From JAAYAY01 sp964429355 (lineage in GTDB: Bacteria > Planctomycetota > Planctomycetia > Pirellulales > Thermoguttaceae): a DNA stretch of 12,805 nt. The notes under the pieces were generated by a model, which was not told the DNA's origin, searched no databases, and saw nothing but the letters and a program-made list of their open reading frames with translations. The stretch spans positions 1 to 12,805 of the forward strand of contig CAYSCH010000280.1 in assembly GCA_964429355.1 (NCBI GenBank). The letters run 5' to 3'. Below are positions 7,623-12,805 of this stretch, one piece after another. A program made the translations under genes and the position numbers. The stretch's first letter is position 1. Every line of letters begins with the position of its first letter.

Positions 7623-7807
7623 GTCGAATCTGGGGGACGGCAGAAGACTCGGAAAAATGCCGCTTTGCTAAAGCTTGCCGAATTGATACGAAAGGGTGAT
7701 GGGCCGGCATGGATAGTCCACGCTCGCTCACCGAAAGAACGCTGCAGGCGTCGGCCGAAAGCGTTCGCGTTCGATCGCTCACTGGCGGCTGATGGCGGGC
7801 AACCGGT

Positions 7808-9169
7808 TTATTCGCTGACCCAGGTCTCGAGATAACGGGCGAGCTGATGGAAATCTTCGCCGGGGACGATAGGACGGGCGTGGGCACGGAGCTTTTTGTA
7901 GTTGATCAGCTCTTCGAAGGTCGGGAAGACGAGACCGAGCTGACCGCTGACGGAGACCATGACTCCATTCAAGCCTCTTTCGGCCAGGGCGCGATAGGCG
8001 CCGACGCCCAGTTGGCTGCCGAGGACCACGTCGAAGGCAGTCGGTCTGTGGCAGCGGACTTCGTAGCCGAACTGAAGGCCGTTGACTTTCTTGTCCTTGC
8101 CCGTCCGCTTCTTGTACTCGGCGGAGACCAGACGGCCCAATCGGCCGGAGTATTTGAGCTGGGAGACGGGGAAGTGGCCGAAGCTGTCGGGCTTGAGGCT
8201 GTGGTACTCGTCTTCGCTGAGGGTCTTGTGGATTTCGTCGAGCGGGAGGTACTCGGCCAGGCCCTCGGCCATGAGGACGACGCCGTAGCCCTTACCCTCG
8301 GCGTCGCGGGCGACGATCAACGCGGCGATCCGGTCGACGAGCTTCCGGACATCGAAGACCTTTCGCATGACAACATTGCCGGCGTCGTCTTTCATGGGTT
8401 GGCCCGTGCTGGGCTCGACGGTTGGCTCGGTCCCCCACCAGGACTCGTCGATGTCTTCCATTCCGATCGCCATGCTGGCCTCGCCGCCGATCGCGGCACC
8501 GTAGGTGAGCCAGCCGGCGGCCCGGCCCATCACCTGGCAGAGGAACCAGGCGCCGGCCGCTTGGGAGTCGGCCAGCAGGTTGCGGGTCTGGACTGCGAGC
8601 ATCTCGACGGCCGTGAAGTAACCGAACGTGAAGTCGATGCCTTTGTAGTCGTTGTCGATTGTCTTGGGCAGGTGGACGACGCGGACTCGGGGCCTATCCT
8701 TGGGAAGCGTGTCCTGGAAGAGCTTGAACTTGGCGGCCGTTGTGAGCGTGTCGTCGCCGCCGATCGAGATCAGCGCGCCGACGCCCAGTGACTGCAGGGC
8801 ATCATAGACTGCCTGCATTTGGGCCGTCTTCTCCGGGTTTCTCAAGTCCTCGGGTACCTTGAGCGGCTTGCCCGGGTTCGCGCGGGCAGTTCCGATCATG
8901 ATTCCCTGGGCAGTCCGCATGCCTTCGATGTTCTTGTGGTCGAGGATCGTGAAGGCTTTTCCTTCTTCGAGCTTGTCGCCGGGTTTGTAGGAAACGAGGT
9001 GGGTGTAGCCGTTCTTCATGCCAAGCACTTCGATACCGGCACGAGAGAAGCACATGGCGGCACTGACGATGACCGAATTGGCGGCCGGGGCGGGACCGCC
9101 GGAAAACAGAATCGCGACACGTTTCAGGTCGGTGGTCGGCCGGGTGGGGCTTGAGAGAGGCGTTGCCAT
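7808..9169 (-). CDS. pfp: PPi-dependent 6-phosphofructokinase (diphosphate--fructose-6-phosphate 1-phosphotransferase)
   Basis: This enzyme transfers a phosphate from pyrophosphate to fructose 6-phosphate, giving fructose 1,6-bisphosphate; the step is reversible and belongs to cytoplasmic glycolysis. The protein has 453 residues. Diagnostic motifs are GGDDT at 137-141 (the second Asp marks PPi rather than ATP use), PKTIDND at 168-174 (Lys in place of the Gly of ATP enzymes; Asp172 is the expected catalytic base), MGRAAGW at 214-220, MAEGLAE at 300-306 and GYEVRCHRP from 368 for sugar-phosphate binding. The N-terminal loop reads SGGPAPAAN at 23-31, where many family members have Gly at position 29. 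ATG at 9169 has GGAG 6 nt upstream. It lies 40 bp after accC, so it may be the last gene of the acc transcript. PPi use is inferred from motifs. Confidence 0.93.
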   Translation of the reverse strand: MATPLSSPTRPTTDLKRVAILFSGGPAPAANSVIVSAAMCFSRAGIEVLGMKNGYTHLVSYKPGDKLEEGKAFTILDHKNIEGMRTAQGIMIGTARANPGKPLKVPEDLRNPEKTAQMQAVYDALQSLGVGALISIGGDDTLTTAAKFKLFQDTLPKDRPRVRVVHLPKTIDNDYKGIDFTFGYFTAVEMLAVQTRNLLADSQAAGAWFLCQVMGRAAGWLTYGAAIGGEASMAIGMEDIDESWWGTEPTVEPSTGQPMKDDAGNVVMRKVFDVRKLVDRIAALIVARDAEGKGYGVVLMAEGLAEYLPLDEIHKTLSEDEYHSLKPDSFGHFPVSQLKYSGRLGRLVSAEYKKRTGKDKKVNGLQFGYEVRCHRPTAFDVVLGSQLGVGAYRALAERGLNGVMVSVSGQLGLVFPTFEELINYKKLRAHARPIVPGEDFHQLARYLETWVSE

Positions 9170-9175
9170 GCGAAG

Positions 9176-9179
9176 CTCC
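9176..9179 (-). promoter_or_regulatory. Ribosome binding site of pfp
   Basis: On the minus strand this reads GGAG, 6 nt before ATG at 9169, in the 40-bp gap after accC. It supports this start for pfp and independent translation initiation within a shared transcript. Confidence 0.65.
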
Positions 9180-9193
9180 GCAGTGGTTTGTTG

Positions 9194-9207
9194 GGGTTCA
9201 GGGTTCA
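9194..9207. repeat. Short tandem repeat GGGTTCA x2 in the accC-pfp gap
   Basis: GGGTTCA occurs twice head to tail (9194-9200 and 9201-9207) between the accC stop and the pfp ribosome binding site. It may be a replication slippage product; no function can be assigned. Confidence 0.6.
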
Positions 9208-9209
9208 GT

Positions 9210-10556
9210 CTAGCTGCTGGGGAAGTTGCGCTCGATGAACGTTGTGTCGACGCGGCCTTCGGCGAAAGCGGAGTGCGCCAGGAGTTCTTTCAGACGAGGC
9301 ACCGTGGTCTTGATGCCTTCCACCTGGAACTCCCGGAGGCAACGAAGCATCGAGGCGATGGCCTCTTCTCGCGTGGGCTGGTGGACCAGCAACTTTCCGA
9401 TCATGGAGTCGTAGTGGGGCGAGACGGTGTAGCCCGCGTGAACATGGGAATCGAAGCGGACGCCGAATCCGCCGGGCACGATCAGCCTGGTGATCGTGCC
9501 GGGAGAAGGCATGAAGTTCTTGGAGGGGTCCTCGGCATTAATGCGGCACTCGATCGCAGCTCCGGTATGGCGAATATCCTCCTGTTTGAACGGGAGCGGT
9601 TCGCCCGAGGCGACCCGAATCTGGGTCTTGATCAGGTCGATACCCGTGACCAGCTCAGTGACCGGGTGTTCGACCTGGATGCGTGCATTCAGTTCGATGA
9701 AGAAGAAATTGCCCTGGCGATCGACGATGAATTCGACCGTGGCGGCGTTGGTGTAGTTGGCCGACTTGATCAATCGAACGGCCGCGTCGCACATGGCGGC
9801 GCGGGTTGCCTCGGCCAGATTGGGCGCCGGGCTCTCTTCGATCAGTTTCTGGTGGCGCCGCTGCATGGTGCAGTCTCGTTCCCAGAGATGGACCGCGTTG
9901 CCGTGGTTGTCGGCGATGACCTGGACCTCCACATGGCGAGGATGCTCGACGTACTTTTCCATGTAGATGTCGGCATTGCCGAAGGCGGCGCCTGCCTCGG
10001 CCTGGGCCTGATCGAGGGCCGACTCGAGTGCCTTCTCGGTCAGTGCCACTCGCATTCCCCGTCCGCCACCGCCGGCGGAGGCCTTGATCAGCACGGGAAA
10101 GCCGATGTCTTTGGAGATTGCCAAGGCCTGATTCTTGTCGTGGACCAGCCCGTCGCTGCCGGGTACGGTCGGTACGCCAATCTGCTTGGCCATGCTGCGG
10201 GCGGCGTTCTTGTCGCCCACCAGGGCCATCGCCTCAGGAGTGGGGCCAACAAACTCGATCTTGCAGCTCCGGCACACGTCGGCAAAATGCGAATTTTCCG
10301 CGAGGAATCCGTAGCCTGGATGGATAGCCTGGGCGTTACCGATCTCGGCAGCACTGATGACGCGGTCGATCTTCAGATAGCTCTCGGCAGCCCGGGGCGG
10401 GCCGACACAGTAAGCTTCGTCGGCAAGGCTCAGGTAGGCCGCACCTCGATCGGCTTCGCTGTAGATCGCGACCGTTTCGATTCCCAGCTCGCGGCACGCC
10501 CGAATGACGCGCAGAGCGATCTCACCGCGGTTAGCAACAAGAATTCGTTTGAACAT
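9210..10556 (-). CDS. accC: Biotin carboxylase subunit of acetyl-CoA carboxylase
   Basis: AccC uses ATP and bicarbonate to carboxylate biotin on AccB, the first half-reaction of fatty acid synthesis. The protein has 448 residues, nearly the same as the E. coli enzyme, and aligns with it from the N-terminus (ILVANRGEIALR). The ATP-grasp glycine loop GGGGRGM lies at 162-168. Expected active-site residues are present: Lys116, Lys158, His208, Lys237, Glu275, Glu288, Asn290, Arg292, Glu296 and Arg338, within blocks such as ELNARIQVEHPVTE. It starts 5 nt after the accB stop with no strong ribosome binding site, which suggests translational coupling with accB. The carboxyltransferase genes accA and accD are not in the window. 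Nothing suggests damage. Confidence 0.97.
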   Translation of the reverse strand: MFKRILVANRGEIALRVIRACRELGIETVAIYSEADRGAAYLSLADEAYCVGPPRAAESYLKIDRVISAAEIGNAQAIHPGYGFLAENSHFADVCRSCKIEFVGPTPEAMALVGDKNAARSMAKQIGVPTVPGSDGLVHDKNQALAISKDIGFPVLIKASAGGGGRGMRVALTEKALESALDQAQAEAGAAFGNADIYMEKYVEHPRHVEVQVIADNHGNAVHLWERDCTMQRRHQKLIEESPAPNLAEATRAAMCDAAVRLIKSANYTNAATVEFIVDRQGNFFFIELNARIQVEHPVTELVTGIDLIKTQIRVASGEPLPFKQEDIRHTGAAIECRINAEDPSKNFMPSPGTITRLIVPGGFGVRFDSHVHAGYTVSPHYDSMIGKLLVHQPTREEAIASMLRCLREFQVEGIKTTVPRLKELLAHSAFAEGRVDTTFIERNFPSS

Positions 10557-10561
10557 GCCTA

Positions 10562-11104
10562 TCAGCCAGTCTTGACTCGGAACAGCGGTTGGCCGAATTC
10601 GACGGGCTCGCCGTTTTCGACCAGGACGGCGACAACGGTGCCCGATACTTCTGCCTGGATCTCGTTGAAGACCTTCATGGCCTCGACGATGCAGACCGTC
10701 GTTTCCTTGCCAATCGGATCGCCGACTTTGACGTAGGGGCTGGAATCGGGATCTGGAGCGGCGTAGAACGTGCCAACCATGGGGCTCTTGATGACCGCGA
10801 TACTGGCATCTTGTGCCGCAGCAGGCTGGCCGGCGGGTGCCGCCGTCGGCGCCGGAACCGGAAGGGGCGCCGCAGACGGCATCGCCATCGGGGTTGGCGC
10901 CACGACCGGAGTACCGGTGACGAATGCCTCGCTTGCCCGACGCAACTGGATGCGGGTATCTCCCTGGCGGAGATCCATTTCCTGAAGATCGTGCTCATTC
11001 ATCAATTCAATGAGCCGACGGATTCTGCGTACGTCGAAAACGTCTTGGTTGCTGGTTGTCCCGCCCATCCCGTTTGCTCCGCTTTGCCTGGGGTTGTCGT
11101 CCAT
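10562..11104 (-). CDS. accB: Biotin carboxyl carrier protein of acetyl-CoA carboxylase
   Basis: AccB carries the biotin that shuttles the carboxyl group from AccC to the carboxyltransferase. The protein has 180 residues. A charged N-terminal helical part (VRRIRRLIELMNEHDLQE, about 25-42) resembles other AccB proteins. A Pro/Ala-rich flexible linker spans about 65-98. The biotinyl domain follows with SPMVGTFY at 107-114 and EAMKV at 141-145, where Lys144 is the predicted biotinylation site, then the matching half-domain GTVVAVLVENGEPVEFGQPL. The start at ATG 11104 has only a weak GAGA upstream. The gene lies 98 bp after the M24 peptidase and 5 bp before accC, as expected for an accBC operon. 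Confidence 0.96.
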   Translation of the reverse strand: MDDNPRQSGANGMGGTTSNQDVFDVRRIRRLIELMNEHDLQEMDLRQGDTRIQLRRASEAFVTGTPVVAPTPMAMPSAAPLPVPAPTAAPAGQPAAAQDASIAVIKSPMVGTFYAAPDPDSSPYVKVGDPIGKETTVCIVEAMKVFNEIQAEVSGTVVAVLVENGEPVEFGQPLFRVKTG

Positions 11105-11181
11105 CGGTTCTCTGTTTTGCCTTGGGTCGGCCAGTTCTCAAATCCGGTGGGCTGTCGAATCGCGCCCGATTGCTCGTATTC

Positions 11182-11201
11182 GTCCCACCATTTTGTGGGA
11201 C
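11182..11201 (-). promoter_or_regulatory. Perfect 7-bp hairpin between the M24 peptidase gene and accB
   Basis: GTCCCAC (11182-11188) pairs exactly with GTGGGAC (11195-11201) around a 6-nt loop. In the minus-strand transcript it starts 1 nt after the peptidase stop codon and about 75 nt before accB. No T-run follows on the minus strand, so it is not a standard intrinsic terminator. It may protect or process the transcript ends or modulate accB expression; the function is unproven. Confidence 0.5.
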
Positions 11202-11202
11202 A

Positions 11203-12294
11203 TCAGTTGACCATATCCTCCAGTGTCTTCGGCACCGAGGTCAGCACTTCATGACCATCGCGGGTGACGAGAACATCATCTTCGATGCGAACACCACCCC
11301 ATCCGGGGATGTAGATACCCGGTTCGACCGTGGTGACCATACCGGGTTTCAGAACGGTGTTGCTCGTGGTGGCAAGGCGAGGCAATTCGTGGATATCCAG
11401 GCCAATGCCGTGTCCCAGACCATGGCCGAAAAACCGGCCAAAACCAGCGTCTGCAATCACCCCTCTGGCGATCCCATCGATTTCCTGGCCAGTAGCACCC
11501 GGGCGAATCGCTTCGATCGCCTTGAGCTGTGCACTCAACACAACTCCATAGATACGTTCGAGTTTGGGCGAGATTTTACCGGTGATCAGGACCCTCGTCA
11601 AGTCGCTGCGATAGAGGTTGCAGCGTGCCCCCCAATCGACCAGCAGAAGGTTGCTGCTCCCAACCAATGCATCGCCGGGGACTGCATGGGGAAGCGCCGC
11701 TCGAGGCCCGACGGCAACAATGGATGGAAATCCTCGATCGCCGGCGCCAAACACCCGCAACTGATACTCCAGCTCGTCACGAACCTGACGTTCCGTTTTG
11801 TCAGGCTGAAGGGTGGCCCGCAGGACACCGAAGGCCCTTTCGGCCGCCTGAATGGCGGCCCGTAGGTCCTGGATCTCTTGTTTATCCTTGATTTCCCGCA
11901 ACTTTTCTACCAGACCCGACGTGGGGATGGTCTCAATACCCTGCGTCTTCTCCGAAATGTCTTTCAGCAGAGACCAGGAGACGGAATCGGCCTCCAGGGC
12001 CAAGCGACGTATCTTCGCCGCCATGAGGGTCCTGGCGACCGTGTCGAGCATGGTCACGGTGTGCGGGCGAATGTGTAAGTCCAGCCCCGGACACTCTTCC
12101 TCCAACTGGGTGGTGTAGCGGAAGTCGCTCAAGATCACGTCGCAGCCGGATCGCACGAGCAGGTAGCTGTCGTCCCCCGTGAAACCGGTCAAATAGCTCA
12201 CGTTGGTGAAGTTTGTGACCAGGATCGCCTCGGCGCCCGTTTTTCTGAGATCTCGACGCAGCCGGTCGCGACGGGCGAGAAAGCGATCTCTCAT
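11203..12294 (-). CDS. M24-family metallopeptidase, probable Xaa-Pro aminopeptidase/dipeptidase
   Basis: The protein has 363 residues with the creatinase/prolidase N-terminal domain (about 5-130, including the NVSYLTGF motif) and a pita-bread catalytic domain. The five expected metal ligands are present: Asp220 (VDWGA), Asp231 (SDLTR), His295 (in GHGLGHGIG), Glu324 (VEPGIYI) and Glu338 (RIEDD). His203, His291 and His302 match the conserved active-site histidines of E. coli PepP. Such enzymes remove N-terminal residues before proline or split Xaa-Pro dipeptides in the cytoplasm; the exact specificity cannot be read here. The short form without a long N-terminal extension resembles B. subtilis YqhT, whose gene also lies near accB and accC. 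ATG at 12294 has AGGA upstream at about 7-nt spacing. It is the first gene of the acc run and divergent from larB. Confidence 0.93.
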   Translation of the reverse strand: MRDRFLARRDRLRRDLRKTGAEAILVTNFTNVSYLTGFTGDDSYLLVRSGCDVILSDFRYTTQLEEECPGLDLHIRPHTVTMLDTVARTLMAAKIRRLALEADSVSWSLLKDISEKTQGIETIPTSGLVEKLREIKDKQEIQDLRAAIQAAERAFGVLRATLQPDKTERQVRDELEYQLRVFGAGDRGFPSIVAVGPRAALPHAVPGDALVGSSNLLLVDWGARCNLYRSDLTRVLITGKISPKLERIYGVVLSAQLKAIEAIRPGATGQEIDGIARGVIADAGFGRFFGHGLGHGIGLDIHELPRLATTSNTVLKPGMVTTVEPGIYIPGWGGVRIEDDVLVTRDGHEVLTSVPKTLEDMVN

Positions 12295-12567
12295 GACCAG
12301 GTCCTGGGGGGGGATGGGTTTGTGTAATCCCTCAAGTTACGCCCGAAAACGGTTTCCCTCAAGGTATCCAGCCAGGAAATTGGGAGGTACAGTCGGATTT
12401 CTCACCGCCCGTTCTGGGGCTTGTATTGCAGACCGAATGCTCCGTCGCCCGTCTGGACAGTTTCTGGGAGAGGGGATCGATGAGGGATTGTACGAAACTA
12501 GTCCGTCAGAGACGCGCCCTTTGCCGTTTCTGAGACGGGCTGGTTGCATGCGGGGGGCTTCATTACG
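12295..12567. other. Divergent spacer between the M24 peptidase and larB
   Basis: This 273-bp gap should hold promoters for both directions. On the minus strand TTGAGG and TAACTT are 17 bp apart just upstream of the peptidase gene, but the match is weak. On the plus strand TGGACA near 12452 resembles a -35 box without a good -10 partner. TCCCTCAAG occurs twice, at 12328-12336 and 12355-12363, 27 bp apart. A strong hairpin lies at 12503-12538. No convincing small gene was found. Confidence 0.5.
12503..12538 (+). promoter_or_regulatory. Leader hairpin upstream of larB
   Basis: Left arm CCGTCAGAGACG (12503-12514) pairs with right arm 12525-12538 (CGTTTCT, a 2-nt GA bulge, then GACGG) around a 10-nt loop, giving 12 base pairs with one G-U wobble. 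It ends 29 nt before the larB start and would lie in the larB leader RNA if transcription begins upstream. No T-run follows, and it does not resemble a known riboswitch fold by eye. Confidence 0.45.
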
Positions 12568-12805
12568 ATGGAGCCTATGAACACAAACGATCCACATGAA
12601 ATTGAAAAGCTTGCCCGGTTGCTCCTTGCCGGCCAACTCACCGTTGACGCTTTCACAAGTCAGATTTGCCAACCGGCAATTGCTGACGTGGGGGAGGCGC
12701 AATTGGACCTGGACCGGTCGCGTCGTTGTGGGTTTCCCGAAGTGGTCTACTCCCAGGGGAAGTCGATCGAGGCCTTGGAGAAGATCTTTGCAGCTCTGCA
12801 GTCTC
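12568..12805 (+). CDS. larB: LarB, nickel-pincer cofactor biosynthesis protein (5' part only)
   Basis: Seventy-nine codons are visible before the window ends. LarB carboxylates the pyridinium ring of nicotinic acid adenine dinucleotide and releases AMP, giving pyridinium-3,5-biscarboxylic acid mononucleotide. This is the first step towards the nickel-pincer nucleotide of lactate racemase LarA and related enzymes. The N-terminal pattern fits the family: a helical start (LARLLLAGQLTVDAFTSQ), then LDLDRSRRCGFPEVVYSQGK at about 43-62, matching the LarB consensus of an R-x-GFPEVV-x-x-x-GK block before the PurE-like domain. The PurE-like catalytic domain lies beyond the edge and is not seen. ATG at 12568 is chosen because a G-run lies about 10 nt upstream; in-frame ATG at 12577 is an alternative. 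It is divergent from the acc operon; larC and larE are not visible. Confidence 0.85.
   Translation, partial: MEPMNTNDPHEIEKLARLLLAGQLTVDAFTSQICQPAIADVGEAQLDLDRSRRCGFPEVVYSQGKSIEALEKIFAALQS

Noticed and set aside
7756..7773. Inverted repeat CGAA-a-GCG-TT-CGC-g-TTCG after pfp, considered as a terminator
   Set aside because: The loop is only 2 nt, the stem has an internal mismatch and no T-run follows in the direction of transcription.
7548..7835. 95-codon plus-strand open frame in the spacer before the TPR operon
   Set aside because: It runs into the pfp 3' end on the other strand, has no clear ribosome binding site and no recognised motif.
7847..8791. 314-codon plus-strand open frame opposite pfp
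   Set aside because: It lies wholly within pfp, whose motifs are complete; the antisense product resembles no known protein.
9018..10736. 572-codon open frame on the plus strand
   Set aside because: It lies antisense to accC and the pfp start, both confirmed by catalytic motifs. Its protein shows no recognisable domain and reflects GC-rich codon use of the true genes.
12337..12702. 121-codon minus-strand open frame across the larB start
   Set aside because: It overlaps larB and the divergent spacer, has a low-information composition and no recognisable domain.

Overview
The window looks like a chromosomal segment of a member of the Planctomycetota. The reasons are a DUF1559 prepilin-like gene, two CRTAC1/ASPIC-UnbV propeller proteins with partner TPR proteins, a PPi-type phosphofructokinase, GC-rich codon use and mostly weak Shine-Dalgarno sites. 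A Pirellulales-like host is possible, but the sequence alone does not settle the order. All complete genes lie on the minus strand; only the partial gene at the right edge is on the plus strand.

Layout in transcription order, from high to low coordinates. (1) At 12568-12805 (+), the 5' part of larB (nickel-pincer cofactor synthesis) diverges across a 273-bp spacer from (2) a housekeeping run: an M24 aminopeptidase (12294-11203), accB (11104-10562), accC (10556-9210) and a PPi-dependent phosphofructokinase (9169-7808). The gaps are 98, 5 and 40 bp, so one transcript is plausible. The Xaa-Pro peptidase/accB/accC order is a familiar bacterial neighbourhood in which efp often sits between the peptidase and accB. 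Here efp is absent and the gap holds a perfect 7-bp hairpin. (3) After a 271-bp spacer comes a tight four-gene run, TPR-2, CRTAC1-2, TPR-1, CRTAC1-1 (7536-1236), with a 1-nt gap, a 4-nt ATGA overlap and a 26-nt overlap. It is a tandem duplication of a two-gene module. (4) After a 216-bp spacer with a good sigma70-type promoter comes a DUF1559 prepilin-like gene (1019 to beyond the left edge).

Most distinctive is the duplicated TPR-CRTAC1 module. Each TPR protein has one N-terminal membrane helix with positive residues on the cytoplasmic side, so its TPR domain should face the periplasm. Each CRTAC1 protein has an export signal, seven Asp-rich calcium-loop motifs (a full seven-bladed propeller) and a C-terminal ASPIC/UnbV domain. 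Both proteins would therefore meet in the same compartment, which suggests a membrane-anchored scaffold with a secreted propeller partner. That is inference; no function is established by the sequence. Two edge genes, the DUF1559 gene and larB, are cut by the window boundaries and were read by hand-translating the sequence.
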